From an uncultured Pelagibacteraceae bacterium (lineage in GTDB: Bacteria; Pseudomonadota; Alphaproteobacteria; Pelagibacterales; Pelagibacteraceae), in assembly GCA_902601705.1 (NCBI GenBank), contig CACKNV010000007.1, forward strand, positions 1 to 58,435: DNA of 58,435 nucleotides, read 5' to 3'. Position numbers and translations under genes: made by a program. Each line of letters begins with the position of its first letter. The stretch's first letter is position 1. The notes beneath the pieces are model-generated. The model searched no databases. It had not been told where the DNA came from and was given only the letters and a program-made list of their open reading frames with translations. This document shows positions 42,718-51,390 of the stretch, in pieces.

Positions 42718-43959
42718 TTAACTTCTTTCAGACCACTTAGGTATTGGATGGTAGAACTTATCTGAAGCCCATTTTGTTGGAGCAACAACTTTGTTCTCAC
42801 ACTCATCACCTTTGCATCTTACTTGGAACAAGATCATTGGTTTAGCAGTATTTTGACCACCAGGACCAAATTTAATGTTTCCATAGAAAGTTTGCATTTC
42901 AGTTGTCTTAAGAGCATCTCTTACCGCATCTCTATCAAAAGAATTTGCTCTTTCGAATGCATCTTTAAATACTAACAATGCTGCAGAAGATTCAGCTGAT
43001 TGGTACGGCGGAGCATAACCAAATTCTTTTTTAAAGTCTTTGTCATACTTCTTACCTGAACCAAAAAACTTATCTTTGTAAGATAAATTTTTATGCCACT
43101 GAGAAGCGCACAATGCGTATTCTGATTTCTTTCCGTGTTGTTTAGAAAGTTTAGCAGCATCACAGTGTGTCATCGCTAACATAGGAACATCAACTTTCAT
43201 TTCAGAAATTTGTCTGATTGCAGTTAACGCACCTTTTGTGTGACCTGATACAACAAGCACATCTGGCTTAGTAGCTTTTACTTTAGCTAATGTAGCTGCC
43301 ATATCGTTAAGTTCTTTTGGTAGTTTGTCATCGATGATGATCTCAGATCCAGTTCTTTTCGCTGCATCTAAAATACCAAGTCTCACGTCTTGTGAGAAAG
43401 CATCTTGTTCAAACGCTTGAGCAATTCTTACTCCTTTACCACCGTTTTTCTCTACCGCTAAATCTATAGCTACTTCAAGGTATTGGTTAGCTGGTGATAA
43501 CACCGCGAACAAATATTTGTATCCTTTTGTAAATAAAGATCTAGATGCACCATTTGCTTCAACCATAGGAATTTTATATTTCTCGGTTACCGGTGCAATG
43601 GCTTTCGTTAAACCTGAACTGTATGGTCCAAGCATGTAATGAACGCCATCTTGTTTAATTAGTCTTTCAGCTAACTGAGCGGCTCTCTTTGGATTTGACT
43701 CATCATCATAATAAATGATTTCAAACTTATATTTCTTACCTTGTACTTCTACTCCACCCATGCTGTTAATTCTATCAACGGCCATGTTGTAACCGTTTTG
43801 AGTATGAACACCATTAGATGAGTATTTACCTGTAAGAGATATTGCAGAACCTAACACAATGTATTCACCTTCTACTTTTGCAAAAGAAGAAGAGAAAGAA
43901 ACAAGTGCTAAAGTTATAGCTGAAATAGATGTAATAAATAGTTTAACTAGTTTATTCAT
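42718..43959 (-). CDS. Liv-type ABC substrate-binding protein (second system)
   Basis: 413 residues. Signal peptide MNKLVKLFITSISAITLALVSFSSSFA, then VLGSAISLTGKYSSNGVHTQNGYNMAV, DSMGGVEV-like loop, YYDDESNPKRAAQLAERLI and LGPYSSGLTKAIAPVTEKY. The overall plan is that of the amide/urea/branched-chain binding family. Its C-terminal third carries YAPPYQSAESSAALLVFKDA and TTEMQTFYGNIKFGP. It has a strong promoter and the shared leader and is followed by a terminator, so it would be made in excess of the permease. Confidence 0.9.
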   Translation of the reverse strand: MNKLVKLFITSISAITLALVSFSSSFAKVEGEYIVLGSAISLTGKYSSNGVHTQNGYNMAVDRINSMGGVEVQGKKYKFEIIYYDDESNPKRAAQLAERLIKQDGVHYMLGPYSSGLTKAIAPVTEKYKIPMVEANGASRSLFTKGYKYLFAVLSPANQYLEVAIDLAVEKNGGKGVRIAQAFEQDAFSQDVRLGILDAAKRTGSEIIIDDKLPKELNDMAATLAKVKATKPDVLVVSGHTKGALTAIRQISEMKVDVPMLAMTHCDAAKLSKQHGKKSEYALCASQWHKNLSYKDKFFGSGKKYDKDFKKEFGYAPPYQSAESSAALLVFKDAFERANSFDRDAVRDALKTTEMQTFYGNIKFGPGGQNTAKPMILFQVRCKGDECENKVVAPTKWASDKFYHPIPKWSERS

Positions 43960-44030
43960 TATTTCCCTCTTTGTTGTTAATTAATTAATTAAAATTAAAT
44001 AATTAAAACAAGAAAAGAAGTTTTTGACAA
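43960..44030 (-). promoter_or_regulatory. Promoter and shared leader of second Liv binding-protein gene
   Basis: On the minus strand TTGTCA (complement of 44025-44030), a 17-nt spacer and TTTAAT (complement of 44002-44007). The leader runs AATTAATTAATTAAC and AACAAAGAGGGAAATA up to the ATG at 43959. Same plan as at 27240 and 37149. Confidence 0.7.
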
Positions 44031-44043
44031 CAGTAAGAATTGA

Positions 44044-44670
44044 TTAAAAATTCTGTGTCGCAGCAATGTAAACTGCTAAAATTAGAAGAACACACGCAGA
44101 AATTGTATTTAATAGCTTTGGTTTGCTTCTCAACCATAAAGAAATTTTTTCAGCTGCTAATCCATAAATCATTAAAGTTAAAAAATCTAAAACAACATAG
44201 GTAATTAATAAGACTAAAAACTGTGAAAGAATATTTGAACTGAAATTAATAAAAGTAGGAAAAATTGTTCCAAAAAATAAAAGTGCTTTTGGGCTTAAAC
44301 CTGCAACTAATAATCCATCTTTATAAAACGATAGTGGTGATTTTAAATTTTGATCTTTAGAATTAAAACTTTTTATTTTAGAATTAAAAGTGTCATAGGC
44401 TAAATAAACTATATAAAATATCCCTGCCCATTTTAAATAGTAAAGGACTTGAGGATTATCACTTAAAAAAGATCCAATTATAAAAACTACTAAAATAGCT
44501 TGGATAGTATTTGCAGATATATCTCCTAAAGCAGTCCAAACAGATCTATTTAATCCATAGTTTAATGTGTGTGATACTATTACAACTCTCGGCGGTCCTG
44601 GAGAAATAAATAAAAATAAAATGATTTGTAAAAATATTATATAGTCTGTTGGAAACATTTGATTAGTCAC
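44044..44670 (-). CDS. LysE-family amino-acid exporter (second)
   Basis: 208 residues, six helices. LysE words: YIIFLQIILFLFISPGPPRVVIVSHTLNYGLNRSVWTALGD (SPGP motif; the usual N after it is P here), then FYKDGLLVAGLSPKALLFFG. It exports amino acids or related small molecules. Its start is 13 bp from the divergent TIGR03643 gene. Confidence 0.85.
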   Translation of the reverse strand: MTNQMFPTDYIIFLQIILFLFISPGPPRVVIVSHTLNYGLNRSVWTALGDISANTIQAILVVFIIGSFLSDNPQVLYYLKWAGIFYIVYLAYDTFNSKIKSFNSKDQNLKSPLSFYKDGLLVAGLSPKALLFFGTIFPTFINFSSNILSQFLVLLITYVVLDFLTLMIYGLAAEKISLWLRSKPKLLNTISACVLLILAVYIAATQNF

Positions 44671-44683
44671 TATATATAAATTT

Positions 44684-44980
44684 ATGAAGAAAAAAAGTTT
44701 TATCCCTCAAACAAGAGTTAAAAATCCTGAGCCAAAAGAAAAGGATGATAATTGGATTATTTGGGCTGCGTGGGCCGATAGGATTACTTTTGAAGAGATT
44801 AAAGAAAAAACTGGAAAGAATGAGTCTCAAGTAATTAAAATAATGAGGAAAAATTTAAAACCAGGTTCTTTTAGGTTATGGAGAAAAAGAGTGCATAATA
44901 CTAGCATCAAACATAGAAAAAAATTTCAATTAGGTAGAAAAAAACTTAGAGAAAAAATTAAATTAACTGATATATATTAA
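44684..44980 (+). CDS. TIGR03643/DUF2805 family protein
   Basis: 98 residues. Family wording is exact: DDNWIIWAAWADRITFEEIKEKTGKNESQVIKIMRKNLKPGSFRLWRKRV, continuing TSIKHRKKF. Its helix-turn-helix-like middle is basic, so nucleic acid binding is plausible, but no function is established. The family is often found with light-stress and photolyase genes. Two bases separate it from grxC, so they share a message. Confidence 0.88.
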   Translation: MKKKSFIPQTRVKNPEPKEKDDNWIIWAAWADRITFEEIKEKTGKNESQVIKIMRKNLKPGSFRLWRKRVHNTSIKHRKKFQLGRKKLREKIKLTDIY

Positions 44981-44982
44981 TT

Positions 44983-45237
44983 ATGAAAAAAGTTACAATG
45001 TATACTGGCAATCCTTGCTCATTTTGCGCGGCAGCAAAAGCTTTATTAAAAACAAAAAATGTTGAGATAGAGGAAATTGATATTTGGGCAGATCCAGCAA
45101 ATGCTAAAGAAATGCTAAAAAGAACGAATGGCGTAAGAACTATTCCTCAAATTTTTATTGGCGATCATTACATTGGTGGGAATGATAAACTTCAAGAAGC
45201 TAATCGAAACGGAGAATTAGATAAGCTTTTAACTTAA
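44983..45237 (+). CDS. grxC: Glutaredoxin 3
   Basis: 84 residues, the standard GrxC length. The active site is NPCSFCAAAKALL (Cys12, Cys15), followed by RTNGVRTIPQIFIGDHYIGGNDKL, the cis-proline and glutathione-binding loop. It reduces disulfides with glutathione, whose synthesis genes gshA-gshB lie further right. It converges on the ribokinase gene, sharing TTAA as double stop. Confidence 0.94.
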   Translation: MKKVTMYTGNPCSFCAAAKALLKTKNVEIEEIDIWADPANAKEMLKRTNGVRTIPQIFIGDHYIGGNDKLQEANRNGELDKLLT

Positions 45238-46136
45238 TTTATATCTTTTAAAAAGGGCATAGCATCTCCGGCCCCAAGTTTTGTCGTAGAAATCCCAGCA
45301 ACTTTATTTGCTAATTCTAAACACTGTTTAATCGGTTTTCCCTTAGATAAGCCAAATGCTAAAGCTCCATTAAAAGCATCTCCTGCTCCGGTCGTATCAA
45401 TAGCTTTTACATTGCTTGCTTTTAAGTAAATTTCCTCTTTTCCATCTGAATAAAATAGTCCTTTTTCTCCAAGAGTAATTATTGTTTTTTTTACTCCTAA
45501 ATTAGTTAATTTATCTGCAGCTTGTTTCGCTTCTTTTTCATTTGTAATTTTAATACCAGTATAAAATTCTGCTTCTGTTTCATTTGGAGTAAAATAATCA
45601 ATACAATTATAAAATTCTTTTGTAATTTCAGACGCAGGTGCTGGATTTAAAATGGTTAAACATCCATTTTCTTTAGCGGTTTTCAAACAATGTAATGTGA
45701 CATCTTTCGGAATCTCTAATTGGGTTAACAAAATTTTAGAATTTTTTATTAAATTCATTTGTTTTTCAATTTCATGTATCTTTAAAGAACTTGGGGCACC
45801 TACAATTACATTGATTGCATTTTTCCCGGAATTTTGATCAACTAAAATACCAGCTACGCCAGTTTGTTGGCTATTGTCTTGAATTATATTTTTTGTAAAA
45901 ATTTTATTTTTTTCAAGCGTTTTAAGAGCTAATTCTCCGTATGCGTCTTTACCAATTTTACTTATAAAATTTACATTTCCACCAAGTCTTGCAATCGCTA
46001 TAGCTTGATTACAACCTTTCCCGCCTGGGCCGATATTATACTTTTTTCCCAAAACAGTTTCGCCTATCGATGGAATTTTAGGACCAGAAAAACTTATATC
46101 AGCAACAAAAATTCCTAAGACTGTTATTTCGCTCAT
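45234..46136 (-). CDS. rbsK: PfkB-family sugar kinase, probable ribokinase
   Basis: 300 residues. The N-terminal motif GPGGKGCNQAIAIARLGG and the ATP/anion-hole motif DTTGAGDAFNGALAFGLSKG are typical; the NPAPAS and NETEAEFYTG stretches are characteristic of ribokinase. It phosphorylates ribose at C5, though deoxyribose or another sugar is possible. It shares one nt with the ccdA gene upstream. Confidence 0.88.
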   Translation of the reverse strand: MSEITVLGIFVADISFSGPKIPSIGETVLGKKYNIGPGGKGCNQAIAIARLGGNVNFISKIGKDAYGELALKTLEKNKIFTKNIIQDNSQQTGVAGILVDQNSGKNAINVIVGAPSSLKIHEIEKQMNLIKNSKILLTQLEIPKDVTLHCLKTAKENGCLTILNPAPASEITKEFYNCIDYFTPNETEAEFYTGIKITNEKEAKQAADKLTNLGVKKTIITLGEKGLFYSDGKEEIYLKASNVKAIDTTGAGDAFNGALAFGLSKGKPIKQCLELANKVAGISTTKLGAGDAMPFLKDIN

Positions 46137-46852
46137 TAACCAAGCTTAGCGAGAATTGGGAAGGTCGTCAAAATATAATAACTTATAACTTGAATATAAT
46201 TTGTGGTAATCAAAATGCCAGTGATTAAAAGTATAGCTCCACCAGATTTTGTAATAGTTCCATAATATTTTCCAAAACCTTTTTTAGTAACCAAAAATTT
46301 ACTCATGTAATATCCTGACAATATGAATGGGATAGCTAATCCTAAAGAGTAAAATGATAGTAATAAAATTCCTTTACTAATTGTAGCCTCAGTGGCAGAT
46401 AAAGCAATTATAGATCCTAAAACTGGACCAATACAAGGTGTCCAGCCAAATGCAAAAGCTGCACCAACTATGAAAGGAAATGCATAATTATCTTTATAAT
46501 TTGAATTAGTTTGAATCCTTTTTTCAGTATTTAAAAAAGAAAAATTTAAAAAACCTATCATCTGTAATGAAAAAATAATTATTATTAATCCTGCAACTAT
46601 TCTCAATTCGTTAGAAAACAAAAGAAGCACGTTTCCTATTGCTGAAGCTGCTGCTCCAAGTGTTATAAAAACAAAAGAGAAACCTAATGAAAAAAGAATG
46701 GTTTTAGTCAAAACTATTGATTTATTTTTGTCTATTTCTCCTAAATCTTTTCCAGTAATATAAGAGATATAACCAGGGATAATTGGAAGTACGCAAGGAG
46801 TGAGAAAACTTATAAATCCAGCCCCAAAAGCGAATGCAAGTTTAATGATCAT
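46136..46852 (-). CDS. ccdA: CcdA/DsbD-type cytochrome c biogenesis thiol transporter
   Basis: 238 residues and six helices. The paired cysteine motifs are in FLTPCVLPIIPGYISYI (helix 1) and FGWTPCIGPVLGSIIALSA (helix 4). CcdA carries electrons from cytoplasmic thioredoxin to the periplasm for cytochrome c and disulfide reduction. Short form without the DsbD periplasmic domains. It diverges from the small membrane gene by 50 bp and shares one nt with rbsK. Confidence 0.9.
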   Translation of the reverse strand: MIIKLAFAFGAGFISFLTPCVLPIIPGYISYITGKDLGEIDKNKSIVLTKTILFSLGFSFVFITLGAAASAIGNVLLLFSNELRIVAGLIIIIFSLQMIGFLNFSFLNTEKRIQTNSNYKDNYAFPFIVGAAFAFGWTPCIGPVLGSIIALSATEATISKGILLLSFYSLGLAIPFILSGYYMSKFLVTKKGFGKYYGTITKSGGAILLITGILITTNYIQVISYYILTTFPILAKLG

Positions 46853-46902
46853 ATAGCTTTTATATTTGCCTTTGAACTTTACCGCAATTACAATATTGGC
46901 TC

Positions 46903-47247
46903 ATGATTATAAAATACGTAGGTTTTTTATTCACTCTTTTGTGGTCATATACTTTCATTAAGTCTCAAAGTATTTTTAAAAAGGGATCAGGTATTTTAAT
47001 TACTTTATTTGTAACAAATATTTCTTGGTTCACTTTTATAGCAGCTTGCTTTTATGGTCTTAAAAATTTTAGCTTTTACCATGCTTTACTTGGCATAGCT
47101 CTATGTATAATTCTAGTTCACTTGGCTTTTTCTCGATTAACTTTATTCATTAATAATAAATTTCAGGATAAAAATACTCTTTTGAAAGTTAAAACATTCA
47201 TTGAATACTTAATTTTAATAATTGTTGGATATTTTATTTTTTTTTAA
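46903..47247 (+). CDS. Four-helix membrane protein, unknown
   Basis: 114 residues and four hydrophobic segments: KYVGFLFTLLWSYTFI, LITLFVTNISWFTFIAACFY, YHALLGIALCIILVHLAF and TFIEYLILIIVGYFIFF. No family recognised. It stands alone between two divergent/convergent neighbours, with TTAA shared as double stop with the phosphatase gene. Confidence 0.6.
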   Translation: MIIKYVGFLFTLLWSYTFIKSQSIFKKGSGILITLFVTNISWFTFIAACFYGLKNFSFYHALLGIALCIILVHLAFSRLTLFINNKFQDKNTLLKVKTFIEYLILIIVGYFIFF

Positions 47248-47801
47248 AAAGTATTAATTTTAGATAGAACTTTAAAATTCTTGTCAGTAATTACTAATTC
47301 GCCAGATCTGGTTGTTTCTCCAGTAATAGCTAAAATAATTACATAATGCGTAACCAAAACTAAATTTCCACCTTTACCATTCCAATTATTTACATAAATT
47401 TTTAAGTCCTGAATTTGCTGTTTTTCATTTTGGTCATATGGCGGAGTATAAGTAGAATTTAATGCGGAAAATTCTTGAAAATCTCCAAAAGCGTATTTTG
47501 CGGTATCTTTACATCTGCACCACTGACTTGATAAAACCTTATCAATTTTAATTTCATTTTCTCTAAACAGTCTGCCAATTTTTTTTGATTGATTAATACC
47601 CATTATGTCGAGATTTCTTTGAGTTTTACAATCCTCAATTTTAAATCCTTCTGGGTCTCCGCCTCCTGGCGCTTTAGCATGTCTTATTAAAATAATTTTA
47701 TCTCCATCTTGAGCGGGTTTCAAGTTGATTTCGTTTGCTTGAAGTTGAAATGAGAAGAATAAGAAACTTATCTTTAGTAGGGAAATAATTTGCTTCTTCA
47801 T
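47244..47801 (-). CDS. Periplasmic histidine-phosphatase (SixA-like)
   Basis: 185 residues. Signal peptide ending FSFQLQA. The phosphohistidine motif is ILIRHAKAPGGGDPEGF, with RNLDIMGINQSKKIGRLF and VLSSQWCRCKDTAKYA in the middle and LVLVTHYVIILAITG near the end supplying the second histidine. It is a secreted phosphoglycerate-mutase-like phosphatase of unknown substrate; a phosphoester in the periplasm is likely. About 134 bp separate its start from the FkbM gene. Confidence 0.85.
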   Translation of the reverse strand: MKKQIISLLKISFLFFSFQLQANEINLKPAQDGDKIILIRHAKAPGGGDPEGFKIEDCKTQRNLDIMGINQSKKIGRLFRENEIKIDKVLSSQWCRCKDTAKYAFGDFQEFSALNSTYTPPYDQNEKQQIQDLKIYVNNWNGKGGNLVLVTHYVIILAITGETTRSGELVITDKNFKVLSKINTF

Positions 47802-47935
47802 GGTGGATGGAAAGTTAATCTTACAAATTTATGTAGCCTTGGTCTAGAGGACATGGCAATATAAAATTATCTTTTTGGGAGGTTGCAAACAAAGTCTTTT
47901 TACGTGTGTGTATATATTTTGAGTTGAATAACACG

Positions 47936-48664
47936 CTATTTTCTAACAAAAATATAGTTGATTTCTGATTTATCAACAAGATTAAATTTATTTCTTTTTA
48001 AAATGTTAATAATTTTTTTTCCTTTATCTTTTGATCGTTTATTAAAATTTATTATTTCAACACAAATTACTTTTATATTAAATTTTCTAAAATCAAGTGA
48101 TTTTAAAACTTCTAATTCATGTCCCTCAATATCAATATTAAGAAAATCAATTTTAAATAAATTGTTTTCTTTTAAAATGTCACCTAAGGTATTTGTTAAT
48201 ACTTCTTTAATTTTAAAATCTTTTTTTTTAATTTTAAAGTGAGTGCTTAACCAGCTCTTATGACTTAGATCAAGTGTATTTTTTGAATCCAAATCCCCTA
48301 AAAAATATAATTTTTTCTTTTTTCTACTATTTGAAACTGCAGAACAAATATTTATGTCTGATGGTCTAGCGTAATCAAATAATTCAATTGTCAAGGGATT
48401 TAAGTCTATATTAATTCCTCTCCAGCCTTTTTTGTAAAGCTGGAAGGTATTGTTTAATCTTGTTGGATGAAAACATCCTAGATCAACATAATTGCCTTTA
48501 AAATTTTTATCAAAAAATTTTAATATTTTTTTTTCTTCCCCAAATTGAGAGCTGTTAAAGAGAAACTTATAGTTTCTAATATAGATATTATAAAAAAAAT
48601 ATAATTTTTTAAAAAATGAATATTTTTTTGCAAAACTAAGTAAAGTAGATTTTTTTGTTGACAT
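47936..48664 (-). CDS. FkbM-family methyltransferase
   Basis: 242 residues. FkbM signature: NYVDLGCFHPTRLNNTFQLYKKGW, GINIDLNPLTIELF and LNIDIEGHELEVL, with a further aspartate at VEIINF. These SAM enzymes methylate hydroxyl groups on sugars or small molecules, commonly in surface polysaccharide work. It starts one base inside the stop of msrB and is the last of cysE-msrB-FkbM. Confidence 0.86.
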   Translation of the reverse strand: MSTKKSTLLSFAKKYSFFKKLYFFYNIYIRNYKFLFNSSQFGEEKKILKFFDKNFKGNYVDLGCFHPTRLNNTFQLYKKGWRGINIDLNPLTIELFDYARPSDINICSAVSNSRKKKKLYFLGDLDSKNTLDLSHKSWLSTHFKIKKKDFKIKEVLTNTLGDILKENNLFKIDFLNIDIEGHELEVLKSLDFRKFNIKVICVEIINFNKRSKDKGKKIINILKRNKFNLVDKSEINYIFVRK

Positions 48665-49038
48665 TATTTGGGTTTAAAAATTAAACAAATACCGTTGTTA
48701 CAGTATCTTTTTCCTGTAGGTTTTGGTCCGTCATTAAAAACATGTCCGTGATGACCGCCACACTTTTTACAATGATACTCTGTTCTTGGGTAGCCTATGT
48801 GCATATCTGTTTTTTCCTCGAAAACATCTGGAAGAGATTTGAAAAATGAAGGCCAGCCTGATCCACTTTCATATTTTGTGTTTGAGTCAAAAAGTTTAGT
48901 TCCACATCCAACACAATGATAAGATCCTTCTCTCTTCTCGTTATTTAATGGGCTACTACCAGGAGACTCGGTCCCTTCTTGTTTTAATACGTAATTTTGC
49001 TCTGGAGTTAAATTTGGATCCCAATCTTTATTACTCAT
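48664..49038 (-). CDS. msrB: Peptide-methionine (R)-S-oxide reductase
   Basis: 124 residues from ATG 49038. MsrB motifs: [31 protein letters not shown] with the first zinc Cxx[30 protein letters not shown] (second CxxC, histidines) and [11 protein letters not shown], holding the catalytic cysteine; the usual wording is RYCINSASLxF, so the tail is variant. It repairs the R-epimer and complements the periplasmic MsrA at 2992; no signal peptide, so this copy is cytoplasmic. It overlaps cysE by 8 nt. Confidence 0.92.
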   Translation of the reverse strand: MSNKDWDPNLTPEQNYVLKQEGTESPGSSPLNNEKREGSYHCVGCGTKLFDSNTKYESGSGWPSFFKSLPDVFEEKTDMHIGYPRTEYHCKKCGGHHGHVFNDGPKPTGKRYCNNGICLIFKPK

Positions 49039-49606
49039 CTTTAACTTTATCATCAACGCCGTAAGGTCTAAAGCTTCCTTTATTTTCTAACTTAACTGCT
49101 TTTGCAGGTATGCCTACCATTGTAGCGTTTTCAGGGACATCTTTTACAACAACTGCGTTAGCTGCAATTCTTGCACATTTTCCTACAATAACAGGGCCGA
49201 TAATTTGTGCACCCGAACCAATAACAACTTCGTCTCCAATTGAAGGGTGTCTTTTTTCATGACGTTGTCTTTCACTATCAATACTTGGCGAACTTCCGCC
49301 CAATGTCACTGTATGATAAATTGTAACATTATTTCCAATCTCTGATGTTTCCCCAATAACTACGCCCATACCATGATCGATAAATAAGTTTTTACCAATT
49401 TTTGCACCTGGATGAATTTCTATTCCTGTAAAAAATCTAGATGTTTGTGAAATTATTCTCGCAATAAGATGAAAGCCTGCGATGTGAAAAAAATTTGCTA
49501 TTCTATGAAGTAAAACTGCTTTTACTCCAGGATACGTTAGAATGATACTTAGTATCGATTTCGCCGCAGGGTCTCTTTTTTTAATAGATTCTAAGTATTC
49601 GTTCAT
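49031..49606 (-). CDS. cysE: Serine O-acetyltransferase
   Basis: 191 residues from ATG 49606, the short form of CysE. The N-terminal helices contain [30 protein letters not shown]; the left-handed beta-helix hexapeptides start at [30 protein letters not shown] and GVTLGG-like [10 protein letters not shown]. It makes O-acetylserine for cysteine synthesis. An upstream in-frame start would run into the divergent VOC gene, so it is rejected. It overlaps msrB by 8 nt. Confidence 0.93.
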   Translation of the reverse strand: MNEYLESIKKRDPAAKSILSIILTYPGVKAVLLHRIANFFHIAGFHLIARIISQTSRFFTGIEIHPGAKIGKNLFIDHGMGVVIGETSEIGNNVTIYHTVTLGGSSPSIDSERQRHEKRHPSIGDEVVIGSGAQIIGPVIVGKCARIAANAVVVKDVPENATMVGIPAKAVKLENKGSFRPYGVDDKVKDE

Positions 49607-49661
49607 AGTTGATATATAATGACTACTTGTAAAATTTAAAGGAGAATATATATAAAGCGTT

Positions 49662-50057
49662 ATGAGTAGTTCCTTCCATTTAGCCATCCCAGCAGGGGAT
49701 CTAGAAAAAGCAGAAGCTTTTTACACAAAAATATTAGGATGCAAAACAGGTAACCGAGAAAAAGGTAAATGGGTAGATGTTGATTTTTGGGGTAATGAAC
49801 TCACTTTGCATCAAACATCTATGAAACTTCCTAGAGAAAGACATGATGTAGATATGGGAGATGTTCCTGTTCCTCATTTTGGAGTACATTTAAAAAAAGA
49901 AATATATGAGAAAATTAAAGCTAATATTGAACTTAACAAAATCAAATTTATAGATAAACCATATACAAGATTTAAAGGAACAGAATTTGAGCAAAATACA
50001 TTTTTTGTTGAGGATCCAAACGGAAATGTACTAGAGTTAAAAACGTTTGAGCAGTAA
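49662..50057 (+). CDS. VOC/glyoxalase-fold protein
   Basis: 131 residues. VOC-fold features: [52 protein letters not shown] and [18 protein letters not shown], the last being the classical VOC C-terminal metal motif (E). Could be a glyoxalase or extradiol-like enzyme; substrate not deducible. It is divergent from cysE by 55 bp and overlaps the gshA start by 11 nt. Confidence 0.85.
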   Translation: MSSSFHLAIPAGDLEKAEAFYTKILGCKTGNREKGKWVDVDFWGNELTLHQTSMKLPRERHDVDMGDVPVPHFGVHLKKEIYEKIKANIELNKIKFIDKPYTRFKGTEFEQNTFFVEDPNGNVLELKTFEQ

Positions 50058-51390
50058 TTTAAAAGCGACTATCGAAAATAAAAGACAGTTAATTCAATAT
50101 TTCATCGACGGGATTAAAAAAAGCAATAATCAAAGAATTGGTGTTGAGCACGAAAAATTTCTTTTTAATAAAGATGATCTAAAAAGAATTGATTACAAAA
50201 AACTAAAACAAGTTTTTGAAATTCTTAAAGATAAAGGTTGGGAGCCTGAGCATGAGAAGGATAAAGTAATTGGTTTAAAAAGAGAAAAACAAAAAATTAC
50301 CACTGAACCAGGATTCCAATATGAATTATCAGGTGCTCCTTTTAAAAACATACATTCAGTTTGTTCAGAAAATAATTCTCATTTCAATGAACTTAAAGAA
50401 GTTTTTAGCTCAGCTTCTATTACTACTTCATCTATTGCATATGATCCTTTTAATAAATTAGTTGAAATCCCAAAAAGCTCTAAAGAGCGTTACAAAATTA
50501 TGACATCAGAAATGCCAAAAGGTGGCAAGCTTAGTTTAGATATGATGTACAAAACTGCAGGTATTCAGATAAATTATGATTATACATCTGAAGAAGATTT
50601 TGAAAAAAAATTTAAAATTGGAAACTATTTAGCTCCATTAACTATTGCTCTATTTGCTAATTCTCCATTTAATGAAAACAAATTTTCAGGTTTTTTGTCT
50701 TATAGAGGAAAGGTTTGGCAAGAAACAAGCAGAGGTGGGATAATGCCAATTACTTTCGAAAAAGTTAATTTTGAAAAATATATTGATCATGCAATCAATT
50801 ACCCAATTTTATTTCTTAAAAAAAAAGGAAAATATTACTCACCTAACGGTCAAACTTTTAACGACTTTTTAAATGGTAATTTAAATTTTTTAAAAGGAGA
50901 AAGGCCTACTTTAGAAGATTTTGAAAATCACTTAGGTACTATTTTTACTGATATAAGATTAAAGCAAGTAATAGAATTTAGATCTTTAGATACATGTAAT
51001 TTTGGCTGTATTTGTAACGGCCCATCTTTCTTTACTGGATTAATTTATGGGTCTTTAGATGAAACTTATGAAATAATTAAAAATTGGAAAAAAGAAGAAG
51101 TAATGGAAGCATATTTAAAAGCGCCTAAACAAGGATTAAACACTTTACTTCACAATAAAAAACTAATTGATTGGGGAAAAAAATTTTTAGATCTATCTAA
51201 AATAGGTTTAGAAAAAAGAAATGAGCTTAATAAAAGTGGAAAAAATGAAACAATCTACTTAAAACATATAGAGGAAATAATTAAAAATAAAAAAACTAGA
51301 GCAGAAATGTTGATCGAACAATTTAATAAAACAAAAAACTTAAACTTCTTAATAAATCATGACGAAAATTTTAGCTATTCAGGGTTCTAA
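50047..51390 (+). CDS. gshA: Glutamate-cysteine ligase
   Basis: 447 residues, plant/alphaproteobacterial type (GCS2 family). Motifs: NQRIGVEHEKFLF, KITTEPGFQYELSGAPFKN and LGTIFTDIRLKQVIEFRSLDTCNFG. It joins glutamate and cysteine in the first step of glutathione synthesis. It starts at TTG inside the VOC stop region; no ATG is available near the expected start. It overlaps gshB by 32 nt. Confidence 0.93.
   Translation: MSSNLKATIENKRQLIQYFIDGIKKSNNQRIGVEHEKFLFNKDDLKRIDYKKLKQVFEILKDKGWEPEHEKDKVIGLKREKQKITTEPGFQYELSGAPFKNIHSVCSENNSHFNELKEVFSSASITTSSIAYDPFNKLVEIPKSSKERYKIMTSEMPKGGKLSLDMMYKTAGIQINYDYTSEEDFEKKFKIGNYLAPLTIALFANSPFNENKFSGFLSYRGKVWQETSRGGIMPITFEKVNFEKYIDHAINYPILFLKKKGKYYSPNGQTFNDFLNGNLNFLKGERPTLEDFENHLGTIFTDIRLKQVIEFRSLDTCNFGCICNGPSFFTGLIYGSLDETYEIIKNWKKEEVMEAYLKAPKQGLNTLLHNKKLIDWGKKFLDLSKIGLEKRNELNKSGKNETIYLKHIEEIIKNKKTRAEMLIEQFNKTKNLNFLINHDENFSYSGF

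Noticed and set aside
47802-47935. A tRNA-like segment (TGGTCTAGAGGAC and GGTTGCAAAC) between the phosphatase and FkbM genes
   Set aside because: I could not fold an acceptor stem, an anticodon arm or a T-arm with the right spacing; the words are suggestive only. The stretch holds no gene that I can support.
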